A stretch of 64,000 bases of DNA, taken from positions 558,001 to 622,000 of the forward strand of contig NZ_CP041659.1 of NCBI RefSeq assembly GCF_007998985.1, read 5' to 3'. The notes below the pieces were generated by a model. That model was not told the DNA's origin, did not search any database, and saw only the letters and a program-made list of their open reading frames with translations. Both the position numbers and the translations under genes were made by a program. Shown here piece after piece: positions 1-7,522 of the stretch (positions within the stretch are counted from its first letter, which is position 1; each line of letters begins with the position of its first letter). The DNA comes from Sphingomonas xanthus (GTDB lineage: Bacteria > Pseudomonadota > Alphaproteobacteria > Sphingomonadales > Sphingomonadaceae).

Positions 1-171
1 GAAGAAGCGGTGTTTTTCTCCGCATCAACCTATGCGACGATCGGCTTTACCGAGAGCTTCCCGGAAAACTGGCGCCTGGTCGGCGCGTTCGAAGGCCTGA
101 TCGGCTTCATCCTCATCGGCTGGTCCACGGCATTTATCGTCAACACGATGAACCGACTGCGCGAAGGCTGA
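1..171 (+). CDS. Ion-channel-like membrane protein, C-terminal part
   Basis: Reading frame open from the first base to a TGA at 169-171; only the last 56 residues are in the window. The fragment has a pore-helix-like stretch (FFSASTYATIGF), a loop, and a hydrophobic helix ending in GWSTAFIVNTMNRL. This matches the last half of a two-transmembrane potassium-channel-type (Ion_trans_2) protein, with YATIGF where a classical channel has TTVGYG. The degenerate filter means potassium selectivity cannot be assumed. The start and first helix lie outside the window. It runs in the same direction as the tRNA-Trp promoter that follows. Confidence 0.6.
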   Translation, partial: EEAVFFSASTYATIGFTESFPENWRLVGAFEGLIGFILIGWSTAFIVNTMNRLREG

Positions 172-190
172 GCCGGTCGGCACTGGGGCC

Positions 191-219
191 TTGCACCGCG
201 GCCAAGGCGTCGCTACTTC
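191..219 (+). promoter_or_regulatory. Putative sigma70-type promoter of tRNA-Trp
   Basis: TTGCAC at 191-196, a 17-base spacer, then TACTTC at 214-219. The predicted transcription start falls just a few bases ahead of the tRNA at 232. The -10 is weak, but the spacing and position fit. Confidence 0.45.
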
Positions 220-231
220 GCGCCTCGGCCT

Positions 232-307
232 AGGGGTATAGCTCAGTTGGTAGAGCATCGGTCTCCAAAACCGAGGGTCGTGGGTTCGAGTCCCCCTGCC
301 CCTGCCA
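232..307 (+). tRNA. trnW: tRNA-Trp (CCA anticodon)
   Basis: A 76-base cloverleaf with encoded CCA end. The acceptor stem AGGGGTA pairs with TGCCCCT, the anticodon stem TCGGT/ACCGA encloses loop CTCCAAA, giving anticodon CCA, and the T arm contains GGTTCGAGTCC. It lies directly upstream of secE-nusG, a common bacterial order. Confidence 0.97.
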
Positions 308-443
308 GGTCGTAGCAAGGCGCGCTGAGGAATGGCGTCGCAGGTCCGCGAAGCGGATGCGGAGCAACCGGCCAGCGCGCAATGCCGGTCTGACGTCGCG
401 GGATTTACTCCCGACACGGGGTGCGCTAATCGCTCTCCACGAT

Positions 444-479
444 CGAGGTCCGGCGGGTTGTCCGCGGACCTCGTTTTTC
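444..479 (+). terminator. Intrinsic terminator or attenuator between tRNA-Trp and secE
   Basis: Perfect 9-bp stem CGAGGTCCG (444-452) / CGGACCTCG (465-473) followed by TTTTTCT. It ends only about 25 bases before the secE start codon, too little room for another full promoter, so secE-nusG either depend on read-through or the hairpin works as an attenuator. Confidence 0.8.
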
Positions 480-503
480 TATCTGCTTGAGGACATCGAC
501 ATC

Positions 504-701
504 GTGGCAAAGGTCAATCCGGGCGAATTCATCCGCCAAGTGCGCGCCGAAGGCAGCAAGGTTGTCTGGCCGACGATGAAAGAGACGCGCACCACCGCGA
601 TCATGGTGCTGATCATGACCACCATCCTCGCCATCTTCTTCTTCGGCGTCGATTCGGCATTCAGCGCCATTGTCCAATGGCTGCTTGGCCTCCTCGGCTA
701 A
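504..701 (+). CDS. secE: Preprotein translocase subunit SecE
   Basis: 65-residue single-span SecE, the small clamp subunit of the SecYEG protein-export channel in the inner membrane. The GTG at 504 (reading as M-AKVNPGEF) is chosen because the SecE homology begins there and a GAGG lies 11-15 bases upstream; the frame is open further upstream, but that sequence runs through the terminator hairpin. Residues 9-27 carry the conserved amphipathic motif RQVRAEGSKVVWPTMKET, and residues 30-62 the membrane segment. nusG follows after 21 bases, so the two genes form the usual secE-nusG operon. Confidence 0.95.
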   Translation: MAKVNPGEFIRQVRAEGSKVVWPTMKETRTTAIMVLIMTTILAIFFFGVDSAFSAIVQWLLGLLG

Positions 702-722
702 CCATTTAATCAGGATATCGAC

Positions 723-1262
723 ATGTCCCGCTGGTACATCATCCATGCTTACTCCGGCTTCGAGAACAAGGTTCGCGACGCGATCATGGCGGAAGCGCGC
801 CGGCTCGGCCTGGAAACCCTGGTCGAGGCGGTAGAGGTCCCGACTGAAACGGTGACCGAAATCAAGCGCGGCAAGAAGGTCCAGTCGGAACGCAAGTTCA
901 TGCCCGGCTATGTCCTCGCCAAGCTGGCGATGAATGACGATGTCTATCACCTGGTGAAGAACACGCCCAAGGTTACCGGCTTTCTCGGCCCGAACGGCAA
1001 GCCGCAGGCGATCCCCGATGCGCAGGCACACCGCATGCTCGACACCAAGGACGAGACTGCCGCCGCCGCGCCGAAGGCGAAGGTGAAGGTCGACTATGAG
1101 ATCGGCGATGCGGTGAAGGTTCTCGACGGGCCTTTCGCCAGCTTCAACGGCGTGGTCGAGGAACTGGATTTCGACCGGGCGCGGGTCAAGGTGAGCGTGT
1201 CGATCTTCGGCCGCGCAACGCCGGTCGAACTGGAATTCGAACAGGTCGAACGAGTGAAGTGA
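723..1262 (+). CDS. nusG: Transcription termination/antitermination protein NusG
   Basis: 179 residues, standard length. The N-terminal NGN domain begins MSRWYIIHAYSGFENKV, which contacts the RNA polymerase clamp and suppresses pausing. The C-terminal KOW domain is visible as GDAVKVLDGPFASFNGVVEE, which binds Rho or ribosomal protein S10. A short Ala-rich linker (DETAAAAPKAK) separates the two. It is co-oriented with secE. No intrinsic terminator is visible between its end and the next gene at 1390. Confidence 0.98.
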   Translation: MSRWYIIHAYSGFENKVRDAIMAEARRLGLETLVEAVEVPTETVTEIKRGKKVQSERKFMPGYVLAKLAMNDDVYHLVKNTPKVTGFLGPNGKPQAIPDAQAHRMLDTKDETAAAAPKAKVKVDYEIGDAVKVLDGPFASFNGVVEELDFDRARVKVSVSIFGRATPVELEFEQVERVK

Positions 1263-1320
1263 TCCCGGGTACCGGCGGCGTTGCGCTTCGACAAAAGGCG
1301 TCTCGGGTCCGGCGAACGGT

Positions 1321-1345
1321 GGAACTTGCAGGCGGTTGCCGGGTT
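1321..1345 (+). promoter_or_regulatory. Candidate EcfG (general stress sigma factor) promoter
   Basis: GGAAC at 1321-1325, exactly 16 bases, then GGTT at 1342-1345. Alphaproteobacterial EcfG promoters follow GGAAC-N16/17-CGTT, so one position deviates. It lies 44 bases upstream of the receiver-domain gene at 1390. An element with identical sequence and spacing occurs at 10865-10889. Confidence 0.35.
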
Positions 1346-1389
1346 TTCCGTCCTTAACGGAAACCGAGCGGAAGCATCCTGACACGGCC

Positions 1390-1788
1390 ATGACTGCGCG
1401 AATTCTGATTGTTGAAGACGAAATGCTCGTCGCCATGGAACTTGAGGCGATCCTCGAGGATCTCGGTCATCAGCCCGCCGGTATCGCGCCCGATCTCGCC
1501 ACCGCTGACGATTATTTCGACCTGCCGCTCGACCTTGCGCTGGTCGACCTCAACCTGCGTGACGGGCTAACCGGTCCACAGATCGCCGAACGGCTGAGCT
1601 CGAAAGGTGTGCCGGTCATCTTCATTACCGCGAACCCGCGCCAGCTAGGCTCGGGGCTGGCCGGCACCATCGGGGTCATCACCAAGCCGACCGATCCGGC
1701 GACAGTGAAGGCCGCGATCGATTATGTCCTTGGCGTCCGCTCAGGCTTGCAGGTCGTGCCGCCGCCCAATCTCAAACTGTTCGGCTAG
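1390..1788 (+). CDS. Single-domain response regulator (receiver)
   Basis: 132-residue CheY-like receiver with no output domain. Acidic pocket D10/E11 (LIVEDE), phospho-acceptor D53 (LVDLNLRD), T80 (FITA) and K99 (ITKP) are all present. The start MTARILIVEDE is chosen over an in-frame start 54 bases upstream because homology begins here. It is convergent with an HWE histidine kinase whose stop codon shares the CTAG at 1785-1788. The pairing suggests a phosphorelay, perhaps in stress control given the GGAAC-type site upstream. The FAT GUY motif of stress-response receivers such as SdrG is not evident. Confidence 0.85.
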   Translation: MTARILIVEDEMLVAMELEAILEDLGHQPAGIAPDLATADDYFDLPLDLALVDLNLRDGLTGPQIAERLSSKGVPVIFITANPRQLGSGLAGTIGVITKPTDPATVKAAIDYVLGVRSGLQVVPPPNLKLFG

Positions 1789-2828
1789 GGACTGCGCGCC
1801 AGCCGCTCGCGCCCAACCGTCATCCGCGCCCAAAGCCCCTCAGGACGCCATTCCCGCTCGATCGAGCCCCCAAGCTGGTTGACGATGCTCAACTCGGTCA
1901 GCCGAGTGCCGAAGCCCTGGCGTACGGGCTCCCCGGTGATCGCCGGCCCACCGCTTTCCCGCCAGTCGATGCTGATCTCGCCACCCTGTTCGGCCAGGGT
2001 GATATCGACCCGCCCGACGCCGGTGCTCAACGCACCATATTTGGCGGCGTTGGTGGCTAATTCGTGGATCAGCAGCGCGATTGGCGTCGCGCCCCGGTCA
2101 TCGACGGTGACATCGATGCCTTCGATGGAGATGCGGCCGTCCTGCAGCGCGAGGTAGGGCGCCAGAACTTCCCGGAAAATCCCCTTCAGGCTGTCGGGCA
2201 GGTCGCCGGGCTGCGACTGATCGGAATGTGGCCTGACAAATTCATGGGCGCGGCCGAGGGCGGCGATGCGCTCCTGAAGCGTTCGCGCGAAATCGCGGTG
2301 CTCGGGCTGCTGCCGGGCCGAAAGGCCGATAAGGCCGGCGATGACGGCGAAGATGTTCTTGATCCGATGACTGAGTTCGCGGCTGAGAATTTCGTTCTGG
2401 TTGGCCTGCCGCTTCTGTTCATGGATATCGGTGCAGGTCCCCATCCAGCGAATGATCGTCCCTTCGGAGTTGCGCATCGGCATCGCCCGCCCCAACACCC
2501 AGCGATATTCGCCGCTGTGGTGGCGCAGCCGATACTCGATTTCATAAGGCTCTCCGGTCCTGAGGCTGTGACGCCAAAGACCCCAGGCCCGTTCCTGATC
2601 ATCGGGATGGAACATGCCGTTCCAGGCTTCGCCGTCCGTTGAGCCTGCCGGAACGCCCGTAAATTCATACCAGCGGGCATTGTAATAATCATGATAGCCA
2701 TCGGGCAGGGTCGACCAGACCATGTGCGGAAATGCGTCCGCAAGCGTCCTGAAGCGCAAGTCGCTTTCGCGAAGCGCATTGCGGGCGGTGACCAATTGCG
2801 ATTCCGAGTTTTGAGATAGTTCGTTCAC
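1785..2828 (-). CDS. PAS-domain HWE-family sensor histidine kinase
   Basis: 347 residues from the GTG at 2828, chosen because PAS homology starts soon after; the frame is open upstream but the residues there look non-coding. Residues 22-137 form a PAS domain with PAC tail (FRTLADAFPHMVW ... WMGTCTDIHE). The phosphoacceptor H154 lies in RELSHRIKNIFAV. The ATPase part has N260 in ELATNAAKYGAL and the HWE/HisKA_2 signature WRESGGP. No membrane helix is visible, so it is probably a cytoplasmic sensor. Such kinases often feed the alphaproteobacterial general stress response. The neighbouring receiver is the obvious candidate partner, by position only. Confidence 0.85.
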   Translation of the reverse strand: MNELSQNSESQLVTARNALRESDLRFRTLADAFPHMVWSTLPDGYHDYYNARWYEFTGVPAGSTDGEAWNGMFHPDDQERAWGLWRHSLRTGEPYEIEYRLRHHSGEYRWVLGRAMPMRNSEGTIIRWMGTCTDIHEQKRQANQNEILSRELSHRIKNIFAVIAGLIGLSARQQPEHRDFARTLQERIAALGRAHEFVRPHSDQSQPGDLPDSLKGIFREVLAPYLALQDGRISIEGIDVTVDDRGATPIALLIHELATNAAKYGALSTGVGRVDITLAEQGGEISIDWRESGGPAITGEPVRQGFGTRLTELSIVNQLGGSIEREWRPEGLWARMTVGRERLARSP

Positions 2829-2946
2829 GCGATCCCAAGGCGTTGAAGGACTGGCCAAAGGCCATGAGGCCCGTGGCCTCGGATCGCAATGCTCCGCCGC
2901 GCCGATGGTTCCGCGCCCGACCCGCCCGCCGCGGGGCGGCCTACAC

Positions 2947-2974
2947 TTGCTTCGGGGGGCCGATCTGCTATTGG
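2947..2974 (+). promoter_or_regulatory. Putative promoter of rplK-rplA
   Basis: TTGCTT at 2947-2952, 16-base spacer, TATTGG at 2969-2974. It sits about 120 bases upstream of rplK in the region divergent from the kinase. The same -10 hexamer TATTGG is used by the better promoter of tRNA-Gln at 35939. Confidence 0.4.
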
Positions 2975-3060
2975 CGCGCACTTCCAATCCTTTGGATGGA
3001 AATTGCGGGAGGCGCGCTTCGCTCGGCGAGGGGCTCCGTCTGGACCGCTAAGCTTGAACA

Positions 3061-3076
3061 GGAGGGTCCGCCCTCC
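3061..3076 (+). promoter_or_regulatory. Stem-loop in the rplK leader
   Basis: GGAGGG (3061-3066) TCCG CCCTCC (3071-3076), ending 17 bases before the rplK start codon. In many bacteria L1 represses the L11 operon by binding a leader hairpin at this location; whether this hairpin is that target is inferred from position only. Confidence 0.35.
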
Positions 3077-3093
3077 CTTACAGAGTGAGAAAA

Positions 3094-3525
3094 ATGGCTA
3101 AGAAAATTACGGGCTATATCAAGCTCCAGGTGCCTGCGGGCGCCGCCAACCCGTCGCCGCCGATCGGTCCTGCCCTGGGCCAGCGCGGCGTCAACATCAT
3201 GGAATTCTGCAAGGCGTTCAACGCCGCCACGCAGGACCTTGAAAAGGCCTCGCCGATCCCGACGGTGATCACCGTCTATGCCGACCGCAGCTTTTCCTTC
3301 ACCACCAAGACCCCGCCGGCGTCGTTCCTCCTCAAGAAGGCGGCGAAGCTGAAGTCGGGTTCGAAGGAACCGGGCAAGGTTTCGGCCGGCACGATCAAGC
3401 GGTCGCAGCTCGCCGAGATCGCCGAAGTGAAGATGAAGGACCTCAATGCAAACGACATTGAGGCCGCCACCAAAATTATCGAAGGCTCCGCCCGCGCGAT
3501 GGGCCTCCAGGTTGTGGAGGGCTAA
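3094..3525 (+). CDS. rplK: 50S ribosomal protein L11
   Basis: 143 residues, standard length, starting [16 protein letters not shown]. It carries the conserved [19 protein letters not shown] segment that binds thiostrepton-region 23S rRNA at the GTPase-associated centre, and the C-terminal rRNA-binding domain with KSGSKEPG and KMKDLNAND. The ATG at 3094 is preferred to the GTG 9 bases earlier because L11 begins MAKK. rplA follows after 4 bases, so they form one operon. Confidence 0.98.
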   Translation: MAKKITGYIKLQVPAGAANPSPPIGPALGQRGVNIMEFCKAFNAATQDLEKASPIPTVITVYADRSFSFTTKTPPASFLLKKAAKLKSGSKEPGKVSAGTIKRSQLAEIAEVKMKDLNANDIEAATKIIEGSARAMGLQVVEG

Positions 3526-3529
3526 GGAC

Positions 3530-4228
3530 ATGGCGAAGCTCACGAAGAAGCAGAAGGCCCTTGAGGGCAAGGTCGAAGCGATGAAGATGTACGGCGTCGA
3601 CGAGGCGATCGGCCTGGTCAAGTCGCTGGCGACCAGCAAGTTCGACGAAACCGTCGAAGTGGCGATCAACCTGGGCGTCGACCCGCGTCACGCCGACCAG
3701 ATGGTCCGCGGCGTGGTCAACCTGCCGAAGGGCACCGGCAAGGACGTCCGCGTCGCCGTCTTCGCTCGCGGAGACAAGGCCGAGGAAGCGAAGAAGGCGG
3801 GCGCCGAAGTGGTTGGCGCCGAAGACCTGATGGAAGAAGTCCAGGGCGGCCGTTCCGACTTCGACCGGGTCATCGCTACCCCGGACATGATGGGCGTCGT
3901 TGGCCGCCTCGGTAAGGTCCTTGGCCCCAAGGGCCTGATGCCGAACCCGAAGCTGGGCACCGTCACCCCTAACGTCGGACAGGCCGTCAAGGACGCCAAG
4001 TCGGGCCAGGTGGAGTTCCGTGTCGAAAAGGCCGGCATCATCCATGCCGGCATTGGCAAGGCGAGCTTCCCCGAAGCCGACCTCAAGGCCAATTTCGATG
4101 CGTTCGTCGACGCGATCGTCAAGGCCAAGCCGTCCGGCGCCAAGGGCAAATATGTCAAGAAGGTCGCGCTCAGCTCCTCGATGGGACCGGGCGTCAAGGT
4201 TGACCTGACCGAAGTCGCCGGCGCCTAA
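3530..4228 (+). CDS. rplA: 50S ribosomal protein L1
   Basis: 232 residues from ATG 3530 ([15 protein letters not shown]); the frame is open upstream inside rplK but this is the family start. The L1 signature appears as [17 protein letters not shown], with the terminal block [17 protein letters not shown]1 forms the mobile stalk at the ribosomal E site and in many bacteria represses its own operon through the mRNA leader. Intrinsic terminator directly downstream. Confidence 0.98.
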   Translation: MAKLTKKQKALEGKVEAMKMYGVDEAIGLVKSLATSKFDETVEVAINLGVDPRHADQMVRGVVNLPKGTGKDVRVAVFARGDKAEEAKKAGAEVVGAEDLMEEVQGGRSDFDRVIATPDMMGVVGRLGKVLGPKGLMPNPKLGTVTPNVGQAVKDAKSGQVEFRVEKAGIIHAGIGKASFPEADLKANFDAFVDAIVKAKPSGAKGKYVKKVALSSSMGPGVKVDLTEVAGA

Positions 4229-4245
4229 TCGCCCCGGCAAAGATT

Positions 4246-4275
4246 AAGGGCCGGAGCGGCGACGCTCCGGCCCTT
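4246..4275 (+). terminator. Intrinsic terminator of rplK-rplA
   Basis: 13-bp stem AAGGGCCGGAGCG (4246-4258), GCGA tetraloop, CGCTCCGGCCCTT, then TTC. It begins 18 bases after the rplA stop. Confidence 0.9.
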
Positions 4276-4391
4276 TCTCGTTGCGGTCCCTGGTGGCTGT
4301 GCCGGCCCCTGGAGGGCGGTGGGGTCGGCACAGCCGGGGAAGCACGGATATTCCGCCTCAACGGCGCAACTGCCAAGATGGACTTTGGTCC

Positions 4392-4859
4392 CTATGTCCC
4401 GGCCGGAACCTGCGCGGCCGCCGTAGCGAGATCCAACTCGCCCTCCTCATAGCCGTCCCAATAATGAATCCGTTCGGCTTCGACCCGAACCATCGTAAGG
4501 CCCGGAGTGTCGATCCCCTGTTTGAACCAGGAATCGAGATCCTTGTCCCAGTGCTTCGCGAACTGCTCCTTGTCCTGGACTAGGCTGGCCCGCCCTTCCA
4601 TCGCGATGAAGAAGGGTTTCATGCCGAGCATCCCCGACTTTGACTGGTAAGAAACTCCGACGTTGGAATCGCGCCGGATGTCGGCCACGGTGCGCGCGTC
4701 GTCGCAGGTGAAGAAATAAGTGTCGCCGTCGAAATCGACGTTGCGGTTATTGCTCATCGGGCGACCGGCGACGGAGCCGCCCTCGGTCCGGGTCGACAAT
4801 ATGGCAAAATCGATGTCCCGCATCTTTTCGCTGACATCCTTCAAGGTAAATTTGGACAT
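4392..4859 (-). CDS. Pyridoxamine 5'-phosphate oxidase-fold protein (general stress protein 26-like)
   Basis: 155 residues with the split-barrel flavin-binding fold: residues 19-45 AILSTRTEGGSVAGRPMSNN form the flavin phosphate-binding strand, followed by FFTCDDARTVADIRRDSNVGVSY and the C-terminal MVRVEAERIHYWDGYE. Proteins of this group bind FMN or related cofactors; the substrate is unknown, and it is not PdxH, being too short and lacking that enzyme's C-terminal region. A GGAGG lies upstream of the ATG at 4859. It stands alone and is divergent from ppk2. Confidence 0.8.
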   Translation of the reverse strand: MSKFTLKDVSEKMRDIDFAILSTRTEGGSVAGRPMSNNRNVDFDGDTYFFTCDDARTVADIRRDSNVGVSYQSKSGMLGMKPFFIAMEGRASLVQDKEQFAKHWDKDLDSWFKQGIDTPGLTMVRVEAERIHYWDGYEEGELDLATAAAQVPAGT

Positions 4860-4995
4860 CGTGACCTCCGTCGGTTGTTACCCCCCAACGCCGGCAAAGC
4901 GTCATGTCTCCAGCGACAGAGCGTAAAAGGCCCGCGTTAACGTGCCGCTTGCCACGGCGAGCCGGCTTTGCCACCTTGGCCGCGAAAGGCCGGCG

Positions 4996-5778
4996 ATGGG
5001 GGAACTCAAGCGCAAGGAATATGAGGAGCTGGTCGAGCCGCTCCGGCGCGAGCTCAGTCATGCCGCTCGTTGGATCGCCGAGACCGGCCAGCGCCTGGTC
5101 ATCCTGTTCGAAGGCCGGGACACTGCCGGCAAGGGCGGATCGATCGACATGTTCGCCTCGACGCTCAACCCGCGCCAGTGCCATGTCGTCGCCCTACCCG
5201 CCCCGACCGAGCGCGAGCGCGGCCAATGGTATTTCCAGCGCTATATCCCGCACCTGCCCGCGCGCGGGGAAATCAGCCTGTTCGATCGAAGCTGGTACAA
5301 TCGCGCGGTGGTCGAGCCGGTCATGGGTTTCTGCACCCCCGAACAGACCAGCTCCTTCCTGCGCGCCGTCCCGGAGTTCGAGCGCGACCTCGTCGAGGAC
5401 GGTATTTTTCTGTTCAAATATTGGCTCTGCTGCGACCAGGACAAGCAGGAGGCAAGGTTCAAGGCGCGGCTCGCAAATCCCACCCGGCGGTGGAAATTGT
5501 CGCCGGTGGATATCGAGGCGCGAAGCCGCTACCAGGCCTATACCGACGCCCGCGAACGGATGCTCGAGGCCACGCATTCCCCATGGGCGCCCTGGTCGCT
5601 TGTCGACTTCAATGACCAGCGGCTCGGTCGGCTGACCTTGCTTCGCGACCTGCTCGACCGGTTGCCAGATCGCGAGCTGCCCCTGCCGACCATCGACTGG
5701 CCTCCGCTGGACCATGAACCGCTCAGGGAGGAATATCGCACGCTTCGCCCGATCGCGCCCTATGCGGCCGGACCATGA
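4996..5778 (+). CDS. ppk2: Polyphosphate kinase 2 family protein (PPK2)
   Basis: 260 residues from ATG 4996, chosen for the GAAAGG ribosome-binding site just upstream; an earlier in-frame ATG at 4942 lacks one. The Walker A loop is FEGRDTAGKGG (residues 38-48) and the Walker B/lid motif is LFDRSWYNRA (residues 95-104). The family transfers phosphate between polyphosphate and nucleotides (NDP to NTP, or NMP to NDP by subclass); the single-domain length fits class I or II, not separable by eye. A DUF4956 membrane protein follows after 33 bases in the same direction, then two secreted or phosphatase-like genes on the other strand. Confidence 0.93.
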   Translation: MGELKRKEYEELVEPLRRELSHAARWIAETGQRLVILFEGRDTAGKGGSIDMFASTLNPRQCHVVALPAPTERERGQWYFQRYIPHLPARGEISLFDRSWYNRAVVEPVMGFCTPEQTSSFLRAVPEFERDLVEDGIFLFKYWLCCDQDKQEARFKARLANPTRRWKLSPVDIEARSRYQAYTDARERMLEATHSPWAPWSLVDFNDQRLGRLTLLRDLLDRLPDRELPLPTIDWPPLDHEPLREEYRTLRPIAPYAAGP

Positions 5779-5811
5779 TGTCGACGCGAGGCTAACAGCA
5801 AGGGGCTGCGC

Positions 5812-6504
5812 ATGAATGGCTATCGATTGATGGCGAAGGTGATCGCCTACTACACCCTCCTCGCGCTGGTTATCTGGGCCGCGCTGACGATGTTGCCGGG
5901 CCTTCGCGACTATCTGCCGGTGGGCGGGGTCGAACAGATCATCACCAAGGGTGATCGCGGACTGGCGCTCCAGGGCAACGAAATTCCCGCGGCCGAAGTT
6001 CGCGGGTTCGCCGAGAGCATGGCCTGGCTTGCAATCAGTATCCTGGGTTCGCTGCTGACCTCTATCCCGGTCAGCTGGATCTACATGGGGATCCGCACCG
6101 AGGAGGAATATGACCAGTCACTGATCAGCACGATCATCATCCTGCCGATGGTCGTGACCGGCGTTGTCGTGGTCGTTCAGAACAGCCTGGCGCTGGCCTT
6201 TTCCCTGGCCGGGATCGCCGGCGCGGTGCGGTTCAAGAATACGCTGAAAAGTTCGGGCGATGCCTTGTTCGTGCTGCTTGCCGTCGGCATCGGCCTGGCA
6301 TCGGGGATCGGTGCGGTCGAACTGGCGGTAATGATGAGCATCGCCTTCAACCTGTGTTTCCTGGTGTTGTGGATTATCGAATATGGCGAGCGTTACGGCA
6401 TGAAACGCTATATGTCCGACATCGACGGCCACTGTCCGCCGCCGCCCGGCGCAATACCGCCGCTTCCGCCAGCCGTTCCCCCGACTCCGCCGCCGGTCAA
6501 TTGA
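5812..6504 (+). CDS. DUF4956-family membrane protein
   Basis: 230 residues. Four or more hydrophobic segments: about residues 9-28, 70-92, 102-135 and 150-186. The hallmark GAVRFKNTLKSSGDALFVLL at about residues 137-156 is typical of DUF4956, whose genes often sit with VTC-type polyphosphate polymerases and CotH-like proteins. The C-terminus is a proline-rich tail (PPPPGAIPPLPPAVPPTPPP). Likely co-transcribed with ppk2 (33-base gap). Its last 8 bases overlap the convergent gene. Function unknown. Confidence 0.8.
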   Translation: MNGYRLMAKVIAYYTLLALVIWAALTMLPGLRDYLPVGGVEQIITKGDRGLALQGNEIPAAEVRGFAESMAWLAISILGSLLTSIPVSWIYMGIRTEEEYDQSLISTIIILPMVVTGVVVVVQNSLALAFSLAGIAGAVRFKNTLKSSGDALFVLLAVGIGLASGIGAVELAVMMSIAFNLCFLVLWIIEYGERYGMKRYMSDIDGHCPPPPGAIPPLPPAVPPTPPPVN

Positions 6505-7522
6505 GGCAATCGGCGAGCAACTTCTTGCGCACTGACTGATCGGTTGCGATGTCGTCGAAAAAGTCGGCCAGATAGGCTAGGGCCTTGCGCTGCGTCCGGC
6601 TTTCCAGACCCGGCAGGTTCGCGAAAATGGCTTCTGCCTGCCCGCGCCGGGCGCGCAATTCCGTCGCCGCGGCGAGCAGTTGGGCATTATGCGCACAATA
6701 GCCGCGATAAAGCCGTTGGCGGACGCTGTTGACGCGCAGGCCCTCGGGCGGTTCGGCATAGGGCGCATCGACGAGGCCGCTATGGTCGAAATCATAGGGG
6801 ACAGGCGCGAAACGCGCGCCGGCCCTGGCCAGCCGGCCATTGTGGCAACACCCCGCGCCTTGCGGCCCGGCGCGCATCGACCAGTCGAGATTGCCGATCA
6901 TATATTGAAACAGCGCTACACGCGCCGATTGTCTGGGCTCCAGCTGTGAGGCGGCGATGCGGTCCCCACTCGCGGCCCGGCTCAGGCCGTTGCGCTTTGC
7001 GCTATGGTCGAAATCCTCGATGAAGAAGCCGTAACGGGAAAAGCCCCTCCCCCCGTCATCCCGATAATCGATCAGTGCCAGGCGTGCGCCAAAGCTGAGG
7101 GGGCTCATCAAGTTAAACAGGCGATAGGCCGAATATTCGAGCAGGACGCGCTGGTGATAAGACTCTCCGGCCTGGCAATGGGTGACCAGCTTGAGCCGGT
7201 GCTGGCCCGCAAATGGCGAGGCTGCGGGAGGCGGCGCGGAAAATTCGACGCGAAGCGGCGGGAAATCGCAAAATCCGCCTTTTCGCCGCGAGATGCCACG
7301 CGCTGACAGACGAATCGGATGCGCGGCGCCGCTCGCCTCCGTCAGCGTCGCCGGGTGGGGCGCGACCGAGTCCGCCGCATTGCGCGCGATGCGGCTTACC
7401 GGTCCGGCGATCATGATGCGAAGCGGCGCTTCTGCGGCGAACAATGTCGCCGGCTGCTGCGCCGCCGCGGGATGCGCGCCGGCCACGGCGACAAGGATGG
7501 CGATGCAACCGAGCCGCGTCAT
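6497..7522 (-). CDS. Secreted CotH-kinase-like hypothetical protein
   Basis: 341 residues with a signal peptide (MTRLGCIAILVAVAGAHPAAAQ). The middle and end resemble the atypical kinase fold of CotH: a lysine-containing strand in HRLKLVTHCQ, MIGNLDWSMR in the position of the catalytic-loop motif, and VPYDFDHSGLVDAPY in the position of the metal-binding D-x-D. The match is motif-level only, so kinase activity is not established. Its ATG overlaps the stop of the upstream metallophosphoesterase by four bases (ATGA, 7519-7522), so the two are translationally coupled. Related sphingomonad proteins would probably be labelled hypothetical. Confidence 0.55.
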   Translation of the reverse strand: MTRLGCIAILVAVAGAHPAAAQQPATLFAAEAPLRIMIAGPVSRIARNAADSVAPHPATLTEASGAAHPIRLSARGISRRKGGFCDFPPLRVEFSAPPPAASPFAGQHRLKLVTHCQAGESYHQRVLLEYSAYRLFNLMSPLSFGARLALIDYRDDGGRGFSRYGFFIEDFDHSAKRNGLSRAASGDRIAASQLEPRQSARVALFQYMIGNLDWSMRAGPQGAGCCHNGRLARAGARFAPVPYDFDHSGLVDAPYAEPPEGLRVNSVRQRLYRGYCAHNAQLLAAATELRARRGQAEAIFANLPGLESRTQRKALAYLADFFDDIATDQSVRKKLLADCLN

